Shown: one piece after another, positions 25,142-32,501 of the stretch
Numbering within the stretch: position 1 is the first letter of the stretch
Layout: every line of letters begins with the position of its first letter
Notes under the pieces: model-generated
Told to the model about the DNA's origin: nothing
What the model saw: the letters and a program-made list of their open reading frames with translations, nothing else
Database searches by the model: none
Position numbers and translations under genes: made by a program
DNA from: Ruminococcus sp.
Lineage (GTDB): Bacteria > Bacillota > Clostridia > Oscillospirales > Ruminococcaceae
Length of the DNA: 64,000 nt
Direction: 5' to 3'
Assembly: GCA_020860605.1 (NCBI GenBank)
Contig: JAJBTZ010000035.1
Coordinates: 1 to 64,000 of the forward strand

Positions 25142-25885
25142 TCACTGCTTCTTAACCAACTGGAACTTCTCATATTCCGAGCCGAGCCAGAAGACGTCGC
25201 CGTAGTAGAGCTCTACGGGCTGGTTGGCGGTGAGCTTTTCGCCACGTCTGACGTAGGTGCCATAGGTGGAACCGAGGTCGGTTATGTAGATTCTGCCGTT
25301 GCGGTAGAGGAGCTCGCAGTGGAAGCCACTGATGCCTTTTGAGTCTATCGGATAGACGAGGTCGTTATTCGCGTTCCTGCCGAGGCTTATCTTGTCCGAG
25401 AAGGCGAACCGCTTTCCGTTGAAGAAGCCTGCAATCCCCTGAATTCTGGGCTTGTTGGCGCTCGGCTGAGGCTGGGGCTGAGGTTGCTGGACATACTGCG
25501 GTTGCTGAACATATTGTGGCTGCTGGACAAACTGCTGCTGAGGGGCAGCATAGGGGGTACGGGACGTGGTCCCGTTGACCTTCGCGCCGGTTTCGTCGGT
25601 GACGGTGATGAGGTCAGAGACGAGTGTCGCCACACCCGGCATGAACCTGCCACGGCAGGTCAGCGTTCTGTTGGAATAGACCTCGAGTCCCACATGAATC
25701 TGCTTCGGAACTCCCCAGAAGGAGAATGTGAGATTGTGGACTCCCTCGGTCATCATGACCTGAGCAGTCTGGCCATTCTTCAGGCGAACCGCCTGACTGA
25801 CGCCATCAATCTCGATTCTGATATCGTTCACCGCTCCATACGCTGCGTTTTCCCGCTTTATGGTAACCATAAACTGCTGTGCCAT
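25142..25885 (-). CDS. FHA protein with N-terminal beta domain
   Basis: The protein has 247 residues. An N-terminal domain of about 105 residues is beta-rich (IEIDGVSQAVRLKNGQTAQV, VHNLTFSFWGVPKQI) and resembles small carrier or DUF-type beta domains that I cannot name. A Gln/Pro linker with three QQPQYV repeats (about 120-145) leads to a C-terminal FHA domain (about 155-245) with ISLGRNANNDLVY, GISGFHCEL and ITDLGSTYGTYVRR. It is predicted soluble and cytoplasmic. The FHA domain is very close to those of the protease 19203-20636 and of 25958-26350. AAGGGAG lies about nine bases before ATG. It has its own promoter P5. Confidence 0.88.
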   Translation of the reverse strand: MAQQFMVTIKRENAAYGAVNDIRIEIDGVSQAVRLKNGQTAQVMMTEGVHNLTFSFWGVPKQIHVGLEVYSNRTLTCRGRFMPGVATLVSDLITVTDETGAKVNGTTSRTPYAAPQQQFVQQPQYVQQPQYVQQPQPQPQPSANKPRIQGIAGFFNGKRFAFSDKISLGRNANNDLVYPIDSKGISGFHCELLYRNGRIYITDLGSTYGTYVRRGEKLTANQPVELYYGDVFWLGSEYEKFQLVKKQ

Positions 25886-25956
25886 TAAAAGCCGCTCCCT
25901 TCAATCAAGTTTTCTTTCTGAAATCTGAAATAGTCGTCGAACCTTCGACATTTTCA

Positions 25957-25998
25957 ATTATATCACGCCCGTTTTTGCGGTCGTAGAATGGATTTCCC
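25957..25998 (-). promoter_or_regulatory. Promoter P5, conserved CTACGG-type element
   Basis: Read on the minus strand: GGAAATCCATTCTACGA, an 18-base spacer, TATAAT (25962-25957). The element overlaps the last codons of the FHA gene 25958-26350 and drives 25142-25885. Confidence 0.7.
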
Positions 25999-26350
25999 GA
26001 AAATCGACTATCCGCCATTTCTCATCTTCCGCAACGAGCCAGAACTCGTCTCCATAGGTGAGCTCAAGCTTTTCGCATTGATCAAGTCTGCCTTTCTTTG
26101 TAAATGTTCCGTAGGTGGAGCCCCAATCGCACAAGACAATTTTGCCTTCGTGGTATGTAACCGAACAATGCACGGGACTTATCACTTTCCCTGGTATTAA
26201 TGGGTACACGATTTCGTTGAAGTTCTTATCTCTTCCGAATCTCAATACGCTAGATATTTTAAAACACTTTCCTTCGAAATATCCGCTTACCCCGAGTATC
26301 GCTGGTACTGGGCCATTAGGTGGCATTGGCACGCCTGGCTTCTGGGTCAT
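25958..26350 (-). CDS. Stand-alone FHA protein
   Basis: The protein has 130 residues from ATG 26350, chosen because AAAGGAG lies eight bases upstream; the GTG at 26359 overlaps that site. It is almost only an FHA domain (about 25-110) with LRFGRDKNFNEIV, ISPVHCSV and CDWGSTYGTFTKKG. The SxxH pair is present, so pThr binding is likely. A short Pro-rich N-terminus and a C-terminal tail with STTAKTG could carry phosphorylation sites. Small FHA proteins of this type often act as adaptors for Hanks-type kinases. It has its own promoter P6 and its 3' end contains promoter P5 of the next gene. Confidence 0.85.
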   Translation of the reverse strand: MTQKPGVPMPPNGPVPAILGVSGYFEGKCFKISSVLRFGRDKNFNEIVYPLIPGKVISPVHCSVTYHEGKIVLCDWGSTYGTFTKKGRLDQCEKLELTYGDEFWLVAEDEKWRIVDFREIHSTTAKTGVI

Positions 26351-26376
26351 GGTGACCACTCCTTTCGTTATTTTTC

Positions 26377-26418
26377 ATTATATCATCCAAAGTTTCGCTC
26401 CCGTAGAATTGATTTCCG
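26377..26418 (-). promoter_or_regulatory. Promoter P6, conserved CTACGG-type element
   Basis: Read on the minus strand: GGAAATCAATTCTACGG, an 18-base spacer, TATAAT (26382-26377). It lies directly behind the terminator of the upstream kinase/CvpA operon. Confidence 0.72.
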
Positions 26419-26422
26419 CAAT

Positions 26423-26450
26423 AAAAAAAGGGACGGCGTTGGCCGTCCCT
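26423..26450 (-). terminator. Terminator of kinase/CvpA-like operon
   Basis: Read on the minus strand: stem AGGGACGGC / GCCGTCCCT, four-base loop, then a run of seven T. It lies 11 bases after the stop of 26461-27741. Confidence 0.9.
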
Positions 26451-26460
26451 GCGGGGGAAG

Positions 26461-27741
26461 TTATATGTTGAAAAGGGCTGCTAGCTGGTAGAAGTATCGG
26501 AACACGGAGGTGTTCTGGATGGTGTCGGTGATGGTCTTGTCGAAGGTGCTGCCGAAGAGGAGGATTACTATTATCACTATGCCGACGGCGATGGCAGCGT
26601 ACAGGAGCCAGACGGCTCCGCTTGCGATGCCTTCGATGGTGCCGAAGATGAGATCCAAGGCATAGGGAATGTGGACGTTCTCGAGAACCTTGAAAAGCTT
26701 CATGATGAGGCTCATGAGGAACCTGAGTATCAAAGCGAAGATCAGGAAGAGAACAATCTTCAGGCAGTAGACGATGAGGGGCTCGAAGAGCCTGGACTCG
26801 ACAATCTCTCCCACCTTGTCGCCAGTCAGGTAAGCCCAGATTATCGACTGAATCGAATCGTCGAGGGCTTCCTCGCCGACAATCAGCTCTATGCAGTTCA
26901 GGATGTTTTCGGATTTCAAGAAGTCGTCTCCGATGATGAAGCCCATGACGTCAGTCTCAACATATTCGCTGATCTCTGAGGCCATCTTCATGGTAGTGTA
27001 GGCGTTTTCTGAGGTGTTGAGGAGGCTGACAAGGGTGTCGCAGCAGTTGTCAAAGCTCCCATATTTCGGAAGGCAATTCTTAAGCCAGCTCTCAGCGAGG
27101 GCATAGGCGAAATCCTTGCGGTAGTCGTAATTGTCGCCGACAAGGGAGCTCTCCTCGTCAAGATACATGCTGGCGCAAATCCGATTGTTCTCGTTGTTTT
27201 CGATGCCGGTGAGCTGGATGTAGGCGGTGGCGTTCGAGACCTTGCGGGAGCTCGTGAGCTCGTCGCTCATATAGTCGATGATAATGTCGAGGGCGTCGTC
27301 ACGGGAGACGGTCTCAGTGATAGCGTCGACAATATGCTCAGCAGGACTTGAGTTCTCAATCGACTTGTCGACAGTTTCGGTGATGGAATTCTTGATGAGA
27401 CCATCGTAGATGAGTGGCGTCAGCGTCTGCGAGGCAAAGATGCTCAGGGCGAAAACAGCTGCCAGAAGAACCGTCGAGACGGTTCCATAGAGGAAGCCTC
27501 GTTTGACTCCGACGAAAAGACCGATTAAAATCGCAGCGACTGCAAGAAGATCGACTATGAGGACTGGGATAGCCTGCTCACTATCGAGAACGACAGCAGC
27601 GACAATTCCGGCAATCGACAGAAGAACCGCAAGGATTATCAGGACTACCGAACGGGAATGGTTGTAGGGCGTCGGTGCTCCGCATTGAGCACAGCTTTTT
27701 ACTCCTCGACGGAGTCTGTATCCGCATTTTTCGCAGTACAT
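26461..27741 (-). CDS. CvpA-like membrane protein with N-terminal zinc ribbon
   Basis: The protein has 426 residues. A zinc ribbon (CEKCGYRL...CAQCGAPT) opens it, then helices at about 30-50 and 55-75 and a CvpA-like pattern (VDLLAVAAILIGLFVGVKRG and a following helix). A long middle part of about 170 residues lies outside the predicted helices, and three helices close the protein (about 325-345, 365-390, 393-412), with the CvpA-like segment DLIFGTIEGIASGAVWLL. CvpA proteins are inner-membrane proteins tied to colicin V production and envelope integrity; the biochemical role is unclear. The start lies inside the 3' end of the kinase gene (43-base overlap, AGGAAG before ATG), so the two are translationally coupled. 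Confidence 0.75.
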   Translation of the reverse strand: MYCEKCGYRLRRGVKSCAQCGAPTPYNHSRSVVLIILAVLLSIAGIVAAVVLDSEQAIPVLIVDLLAVAAILIGLFVGVKRGFLYGTVSTVLLAAVFALSIFASQTLTPLIYDGLIKNSITETVDKSIENSSPAEHIVDAITETVSRDDALDIIIDYMSDELTSSRKVSNATAYIQLTGIENNENNRICASMYLDEESSLVGDNYDYRKDFAYALAESWLKNCLPKYGSFDNCCDTLVSLLNTSENAYTTMKMASEISEYVETDVMGFIIGDDFLKSENILNCIELIVGEEALDDSIQSIIWAYLTGDKVGEIVESRLFEPLIVYCLKIVLFLIFALILRFLMSLIMKLFKVLENVHIPYALDLIFGTIEGIASGAVWLLYAAIAVGIVIIVILLFGSTFDKTITDTIQNTSVFRYFYQLAALFNI

Positions 27742-29273
27742 ACATCTTCCTCGCTTTCTTCGGTAGTTTCGGTGGATTCTTCGGCGGTTTCTTCGGCATT
27801 TTCTGCCGTTTCGGTGGATTCAGGCTCGGAACGTTCGGCCGAATTGACCTCTTCGGTGGATTCGGGCTCTGCTTCAGTTTCTTCAGCAGGCTCAGTCTCT
27901 TCGACTTTAGCCTCATCTAAGATAGTATCAGAGAGCTCCGACTCCTCGATGGTTTCTTCGGGGATATCGGCCTTCTCGACCTTTTCCTCGAAGGCTGGGA
28001 TGTCCTCAGGCTTGATTTCGGCCTCTTCGGTCTGCTTCTTCTTGCCGAAGAGCTTGAGCTTCGGCTTCTTGTCGTTTGCAGTCTTCGCGACCCATTCGTT
28101 AACCGGCTTCCCGCACCAACGGCAGTAGGCAGCGGTGTCGCCGATCTGCTTGTGGCAGGAGGTGCAGTAGCGCTTGATGGTGAGGCCTTCGTAGAGGCTC
28201 ATGTGGAACTCGGTCATCGACTGAAATCTGTCTGTCGGCTTTACTCCAAGGGCGAGCAGGATTGCCTTCTCCTGCTGTTCAGAAATGTCGGCGTGGAGCT
28301 TTCTCGGCGGAATCAGGTTGTCCTCGGAGATTCGGTCGACAGCTCTGTCGGGGAGCTGCCCGGTGAGGCAGTAGTAGATGGAAGCTGCGAATGCATAGAC
28401 ATCCGTCCAGGGGCCTTGACCTTTGCGCTGGTACTGCTCGAGGGGAGCGTAGCCATGTTTAAGAGTGATGGTCTGGGTCTCCGAATTCTCGGAAACATCT
28501 CTGGCGCAGCCGAAGTCGATTAGGCGAAGCTTTCCGTTTTCGATCATCAGGTTGTCGGGGCTGATGTCTCTATGAATAAGGCCGGCATCGTGGACAGTCT
28601 GAAGAGCCCCAAACATCGGCTCGAGCATGGCGAAAAGCTCCTTTGAAGGGATTCTCCCTCCGCGCTGCTCGGCATAGCTCTTAAGGGTCGTGCCGTCGAT
28701 ATACTCCATGACGATATAGGCGGAGTTGTTCTCCTCGAAATAGTCCATGACAGAGACGATTTCGTTCTGCTTGGCGAGGCGAGCCATGACTCGAGCCTCG
28801 TTGAGGAAGCGCTCCTTGCCCTTCTCGAAGCTGTCCTGAGCGCTCGTGAAGCTCATGACATTCAGGGACATGGCCGACTGCCTTGAGGAGAGGCCAACGG
28901 GGTAATACTCCTTGATCGCGACCCTCATGTCAAGCGTCATATCGCAGCCGATATATGTAATTCCGAAGCCGCCTTCGCCGAGGACTCTCCCGACAAGGTA
29001 CTTGCCCTTGAGGACGGTTCCAAGCGGGAGCTGATGCAAGGCGGATTTATACTCGGCGAACTTCTTTTTCTGGGCGCATTTATCGCAAATTTTGATACCG
29101 TAGCCTTCCGAAACGGTCTTCATGCAATAGGGGCACCTCTGAACCTGCTTCGGCATCCGCTTGCTCTTCGGAACCGCTTCCGGCTCGCTATTCTGGGGAG
29201 GCAAGTCATTATGAATCGCCCCTTCCCTCTCAGTCACAGCATCGGATTTTATAATCTTTTTATCTTCAGTCAT
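27699..29273 (-). CDS. Soluble Ser/Thr kinase with two zinc ribbons
   Basis: The protein has 524 residues from ATG 29273, which has GGAGGG six bases upstream; a longer open frame to 29396 would run through the promoter. In order: a disordered N-terminus; a zinc ribbon CPYC...CDKC (about 47-66); a kinase domain at about 92-370 (GEGGFGITYIG, AIKEYYP with K121, IHRDISPDN, DFGCARD); a second zinc ribbon YCTSCHKQI...CRWCGKP; and a highly acidic, Glu/Thr-rich tail of about 110 residues. No membrane helix is seen, so this kinase is cytoplasmic, unlike the other three active ones. The acidic Thr-rich tail looks like a place for autophosphorylation and FHA binding, which is inference. Co-expressed with the CvpA-like gene. 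Confidence 0.88.
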   Translation of the reverse strand: MTEDKKIIKSDAVTEREGAIHNDLPPQNSEPEAVPKSKRMPKQVQRCPYCMKTVSEGYGIKICDKCAQKKKFAEYKSALHQLPLGTVLKGKYLVGRVLGEGGFGITYIGCDMTLDMRVAIKEYYPVGLSSRQSAMSLNVMSFTSAQDSFEKGKERFLNEARVMARLAKQNEIVSVMDYFEENNSAYIVMEYIDGTTLKSYAEQRGGRIPSKELFAMLEPMFGALQTVHDAGLIHRDISPDNLMIENGKLRLIDFGCARDVSENSETQTITLKHGYAPLEQYQRKGQGPWTDVYAFAASIYYCLTGQLPDRAVDRISEDNLIPPRKLHADISEQQEKAILLALGVKPTDRFQSMTEFHMSLYEGLTIKRYCTSCHKQIGDTAAYCRWCGKPVNEWVAKTANDKKPKLKLFGKKKQTEEAEIKPEDIPAFEEKVEKADIPEETIEESELSDTILDEAKVEETEPAEETEAEPESTEEVNSAERSEPESTETAENAEETAEESTETTEESEEDVCTAKNADTDSVEE

Positions 29274-29324
29274 CGTAACCCTCCAAACACGGTCGTGGCT
29301 ATAAGCTTGAAATGTTATAATATC

Positions 29325-29366
29325 ATTATAGCACGGTCGATTTCGGCGCCGTAGTTTGGATTTTCG
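29325..29366 (-). promoter_or_regulatory. Promoter P4, conserved CTACGG-type element
   Basis: Read on the minus strand: GAAAATCCAAACTACGG, an 18-base spacer, TATAAT (29330-29325), then about 50 bases to ATG 29273. Confidence 0.75.
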
Positions 29367-29410
29367 GGGATGTCGCGCTTCGCCGGCAGCGACCACCGAA
29401 GGTGGTCGCC

Positions 29411-29586
29411 CGCTCGCTTCGCTCGCGCCCTCTCAGTCGCCTTCGGCGACAGCTCTCCCAGAGGGAGAGCCAAGTTGCTGCCTCAAGGAAGGCTTTGTGC
29501 AAGTGGAAATCTTGGCTCCCCCTTTGGGGGAGCTGGCAGCCCCGAAGGGGCTGACTGAGAGGGCGCGAGCCCCGAAGGGGCGAGCG
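29411..29586. repeat. MITE-like inverted repeat, family A copy 3
   Basis: Complete arms (GCGCCCTCTCAGTC and its inverse at the right end). The central segment is in the opposite orientation to copies 1, 2 and 4 (TTGTGCAAGTGGAAATC), so the core can flip or the element inserts both ways. The 29274-29768 gap also holds promoter P4, repeat B1 and a terminator, and no gene. Confidence 0.8.
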
Positions 29587-29635
29587 TAGACTTTCGCCTT
29601 CGGCGAAAGTCGCAAGTTCGGCTTCGCCGAACTTG

Positions 29636-29717
29636 CACCCCTCCACCACCGACTTCGTCGGCGGTCCCCCTCCCCTTCGGGGGGGAGGCTATCTCTGCCT
29701 GAAGGATGGGTTCTGCT
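29636..29717 (-). repeat. Terminator-linked repeat, family B copy 1
   Basis: On the plus strand it reads CACCCCTCCACCACCGACTT and on to GGTCCCCCTCCCCTTCGG, GGAGGCT and GGATGGGTTCTG. It lies directly downstream (minus strand) of the terminator at 29725-29750. Confidence 0.7.
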
Positions 29718-29724
29718 GAAGCAC

Positions 29725-29750
29725 AAAAAAGCTCCCCTGTTGAGGGGAGC
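29725..29750 (-). terminator. Terminator of CMD-cupin operon
   Basis: Read on the minus strand: stem GCTCCCCT / AGGGGAGC, four-base loop, six T. It lies 19 bases after the stop of 29769-30509. Confidence 0.9.
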
Positions 29751-29768
29751 GCGATAGTTTAAGTTTGG

Positions 29769-30509
29769 TTATGCTTCCGGCGCTGGTTCCAGCCATTCAT
29801 TGGAGCAGCCTTCGCCAGGGACTTCCACCGCAAGGTGGGAGAACCAGCTGTCTTTGCCGGCACCGTGCCAGTGCTTGACGCCTGCTGGGATGTTGACGCA
29901 GTCGCCGGGATGCATCTCGATCGGCTCCTTGCCCCATTCCTGATAGTAGCCATCACCTCCGACACAAATGAGGATCTGGCCTCCGCCTTTTTCGGCATGG
30001 TGGATATGCCAGTTGTTACGGCAGCCGGGCTCGAAGGTGACGTTGAAGATGCCGACCTGTGAGGTCGAAACGGGGGCTAAGTAGCTTTGACCACTGAAGT
30101 ATTGGGCGAAGCCGTCGTTCGGGGCGCCTATCGGGAAGATCATCGAAGCTGCATGAGCGGATTTGCCGTTGTCGTCCGAAGTGACCTCCTCAGTCCAGAT
30201 ATTCTTCGCCATGTTGAAGACAGCCCAGGCCTTCGGCCAGCCAGCATAGAAAGCGACATGGGTGATGACGGCAGAAATTTCGCTCTTCGAGACACCGGCG
30301 TTTTTGGCGTTCTGAAGGTGATACATGAGCGACGAGTCGGTCACGCCAGAGCTCATCAGCGCGACAACCGTTATAATGCAGCGGGCTTTGAGGTCGATAT
30401 CAGTGTTGTTCCAGTTCTCTCCGAAGAGAACGTCATCGTTAAAATGGGCAAACTCCGGGGCAAAGCTGCCGAGAGAATCTCTGCCTGCGGTTTGGGTTAT
30501 TTTGGGCAT
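29769..30509 (-). CDS. Carboxymuconolactone decarboxylase-cupin fusion
   Basis: The protein has 246 residues from ATG 30509 (AAGGA eight bases upstream; an in-frame GTG/ATG further up lies in hairpin sequence). The first half is an AhpD/CMD-like helical domain (about 15-115: ITVVALMSSG, AVITHVAFYAGWPKAW); the usual CxxC of AhpD is not seen. The second half is a cupin (about 140-240) with metal-ligand pattern NWHIHHAEKGG and HPGDCVNIPAGVKHWHGA. Such fusions are common in anaerobes next to oxidoreductases or hydrolases and are thought to handle small electrophilic or ring compounds; the substrate is unknown. It is co-transcribed with the hydrolase 30671-31639 from the MerR-type promoter. Confidence 0.85.
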   Translation of the reverse strand: MPKITQTAGRDSLGSFAPEFAHFNDDVLFGENWNNTDIDLKARCIITVVALMSSGVTDSSLMYHLQNAKNAGVSKSEISAVITHVAFYAGWPKAWAVFNMAKNIWTEEVTSDDNGKSAHAASMIFPIGAPNDGFAQYFSGQSYLAPVSTSQVGIFNVTFEPGCRNNWHIHHAEKGGGQILICVGGDGYYQEWGKEPIEMHPGDCVNIPAGVKHWHGAGKDSWFSHLAVEVPGEGCSNEWLEPAPEA

Positions 30510-30562
30510 GGGATTGGTCCTTTCTTTTAATAATATTTCGTCAGCACAGCTCCTTGCGGAAA

Positions 30563-30598
30563 CCCCTCCACCGCCGGCTTCGGCGACGGTGGAGGGGT
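30563..30598. repeat. Short perfect-type hairpin related to family B
   Basis: CCCCTCCACCGCCG and CGGCGACGGTGGAGGGG form a long stem between the hydrolase and CMD-cupin genes. It shares the CCCCTCCACC start of family B. It may stabilise or attenuate the message between the two genes. Confidence 0.55.
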
Positions 30599-30670
30599 GC
30601 GATTTCGCCTTCGGCGAAATCGCGTCGACGGAGGCGACGCCAGTCGCCGTAGCCGACAAGTTGCGCTGCT

Positions 30671-31639
30671 TTACTTCAAATATTTCCTCATAAACTCCTC
30701 AATCCTGTCAAACGGGATCACGTCCATGTTGTCGTACAGGTCAGTGTGGACGGCGCCAGGAATGATGAGGAGCTCCTTGTTGTCGCCTTTGAGCTTAGCG
30801 AACTCGTCGCGGGTGAAGTAGCAGGAGTGAGCCTTTTCGCCGTGAATCATGAGAACAGCACTGCGGATTTCGCTCGAGCGCCAAGCGGTTGGGAGATTAA
30901 TGAAGCCGAGGCTGCCGGTTTCGGCTCTGCCTTCGTTTGAGTTGGCACTTCTTGGGTGGTAGCCACGGGAAGTCTTATAGTAATCGTGATAATCGTGGAA
31001 ATACCAGGGAGCCTCTGCGGGCATCGGGTCGGCGACTCCTCCGGGATAGTTGGTCGTGCCATTGCGATAGTCCTCAGTTCTCTGAGCGTTCAAGTGCTGG
31101 AGCATGGCGTAGCGTCCGTCCTCATCGAGGGTGTCGAAATAGTCATTCGCGTTGACGCGGGACATGTTGTACATGGTGGAGGTGACGGTGGCCTTGATAC
31201 GGGTGTCCATCGAGGCGACGTTCAGCGCCATTCCTCCCCAACCGCAGATGCCGATGATGCCGATCTTTTCGGGGTCAACATTATCCTGAACGCTGAGGAA
31301 GTCGACCGCTGCGGAGAAGTCCTCGGTGTTGATGTCAACGGAGGTCATGTTCCTCGGCTCGCCAGAGGATTCACCCATGAAGGAGGGGTCGAAGGCGATG
31401 GTGAGGAAGCCTCTCGTGGCCATTTCCTGAGCATAGAGCCCGGCAGCCTGTTCCTTGCAGGCGCCAAAGGGCCCGCAAACGGCGATTGCGGGGAGCTTGC
31501 CCTCATAGGTTTTCGGCTCGTAGAGGTCGGCAGCGAGGGTGAAGCCATAGTGGTTGTGGAAGGTCACCTTGCGGTGGCTGACCTTATCGCTCTTCGGGAA
31601 GGTCTTGTCCCATTCGGTTGTAAGTTTCAGTTCTTGCAT
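30671..31639 (-). CDS. Alpha/beta hydrolase, dienelactone hydrolase-like
   Basis: The protein has 322 residues with an alpha/beta-hydrolase fold: VTFHNHYGFTLAADLYEP at the start, an oxyanion-type turn CGPFGACKEQ, a nucleophile elbow IGICGWGGMA that carries Cys in the place of the usual Ser, and a late acid/His region (VLMIHGEKAHS, IPGAVHTDLYD). Cys nucleophiles are known from dienelactone hydrolases; here this is read from the motif alone. The substrate is unknown. AGAGGA lies seven bases before ATG. The gene is divergent from merR 31789 and starts 80 bases downstream of a promoter with a 19-base spacer. Confidence 0.82.
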   Translation of the reverse strand: MQELKLTTEWDKTFPKSDKVSHRKVTFHNHYGFTLAADLYEPKTYEGKLPAIAVCGPFGACKEQAAGLYAQEMATRGFLTIAFDPSFMGESSGEPRNMTSVDINTEDFSAAVDFLSVQDNVDPEKIGIIGICGWGGMALNVASMDTRIKATVTSTMYNMSRVNANDYFDTLDEDGRYAMLQHLNAQRTEDYRNGTTNYPGGVADPMPAEAPWYFHDYHDYYKTSRGYHPRSANSNEGRAETGSLGFINLPTAWRSSEIRSAVLMIHGEKAHSCYFTRDEFAKLKGDNKELLIIPGAVHTDLYDNMDVIPFDRIEEFMRKYLK

Positions 31640-31687
31640 TATTAGTCCTCTCTTTCTTTTTTCGTGTCGGATTTTGTCGAAAAGCGG

Positions 31688-31716
31688 TTGACAATCCGCT
31701 TCTTGTCTGCTATAAT
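31688..31716 (+). promoter_or_regulatory. Promoter of merR
   Basis: TTGACA (31688-31693), 17-base spacer, TATAAT (31711-31716): a consensus sigma-A promoter. Its -10 box lies next to that of the divergent promoter. Confidence 0.75.
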
Positions 31717-31719
31717 TGC

Positions 31720-31750
31720 ATTATAACACCTGAACCTGACTTTAGGTCAA
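31720..31750 (-). promoter_or_regulatory. MerR-type promoter with 19-base spacer
   Basis: Read on the minus strand: TTGACC (31750-31745), 19-base spacer, TATAAT (31725-31720). The dyad TGACCTAAAGTCAGGTTCA lies between the boxes. The long spacer with a dyad in it is the hallmark of promoters that MerR-family activators untwist. Confidence 0.8.
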
Positions 31751-31788
31751 GCCCTTTCTTAAAAAATTTTTGAAAGAAGAATGAAAAT

Positions 31789-32202
31789 ATGAGCGACAAA
31801 ACCACCTACACAATCGGACAGGTCTCCGAGATGTTCAATCTGCCGATTTCGACCCTCAGATACTACGACAAGGAAGGCCTCTTCCCGAACCTCGAGAGGA
31901 CTTCCGGCATCCGCAAGTTCAGTGAAACCGAGATCGAAGCCCTTCGGGTCATCGAGTGCCTGAAGAAGTCTGGGCTTGAAATCAAGGACATCAAGCGCTT
32001 CATGGACCTCTGTGCCGAAGGCCCCGCCACCTTTGCCGAAAGAAAGGAGCTCTTCGAGAACCAGAAAAAAGCCGTCGAAGCCGAAATCTCCCGCCTGAAC
32101 GCGACCCTCGAAATGCTGAACTATAAGTGCTGGTACTACGAGTCGGCGATGGAGATTGGGGAGGAGGAGACGAGGAGGTTGAGGGGGATGCCAGAAGGAT
32201 AG
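31789..32202 (+). CDS. MerR-family transcriptional regulator
   Basis: The protein has 137 residues. The N-terminal winged helix-turn-helix is clear (TIGQVSEMFNLPISTLRYYD, then EGLFPNLERTSGIRKFSETE), followed by the usual dimerisation coiled coil (about 80-115, ELFENQKKAVEAEISRLNAT). Its size and the lack of a metal-binding Cys cluster place it with small-molecule or electrophile sensors of the AdhR/TipA-like side of the family rather than metal sensors; a single Cys near LNYKCWYYE could be a sensor. It is divergent from the hydrolase/CMD-cupin operon, which carries the matching 19-base-spacer promoter, so that operon is the likely target. Confidence 0.9.
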   Translation: MSDKTTYTIGQVSEMFNLPISTLRYYDKEGLFPNLERTSGIRKFSETEIEALRVIECLKKSGLEIKDIKRFMDLCAEGPATFAERKELFENQKKAVEAEISRLNATLEMLNYKCWYYESAMEIGEEETRRLRGMPEG

Positions 32203-32221
32203 CTTCTGATGAAGGCGAAAA

Positions 32222-32397
32222 CGCTCGCCCCTTCGGGCTCGCGCCCTCTCAGTCAGCTGCTTCGCAGCTGCCAGCTCCCCCCAGAGGGGGAGCCAAGATT
32301 TTCACTTGCACAAAGCCTTCCTTGAGGCAACAACTCGGCTCTCCCTCTGGGAGAGCTGTCGGCGAAGCCGACTGAGAGGGCGCGAGCGAAGCGAGCG
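32222..32397. repeat. MITE-like inverted repeat, family A copy 4
   Basis: Arms CGCTCGCCCCTTCGGG...GCGCCCTCTCAGTC and their inverse, core TTTTCACTTGCACAAAGCC. It lies just after merR. The rest of this 300-base gap holds a small CTTTCGCCTTCGGCGAAAG hairpin and the terminator below. Confidence 0.8.
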
Positions 32398-32452
32398 TAG
32401 ACTTTCGCCTTCGGCGAAAGTCAGAAGTTCGGCGAAGCTGACTGATGAGTAT

Positions 32453-32485
32453 AAAAAAGCCGCCCCACTCGGGACGGCCTTTATT
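32453..32485 (-). terminator. Terminator of solute-binding lipoprotein
   Basis: Read on the minus strand: stem GCCGTCCC / GGGGCGGC, four-base loop, six T. It lies about 20 bases after the stop of 32502-33956. Confidence 0.88.
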
Positions 32486-32501
32486 TTTTGGATAGCTAAT
32501 A

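Noticed and set aside
29274-29396. Longer start of the kinase 27699-29273
   Set aside because: The extension would cover promoter P4; ATG 29273 has a good GGAGGG site and starts a typical sequence.
30510-30659. Longer start of the CMD-cupin protein
   Set aside because: The extra 50 residues come from a CTTCGG-type palindrome region without a ribosome binding site; ATG 30509 starts the known domain.
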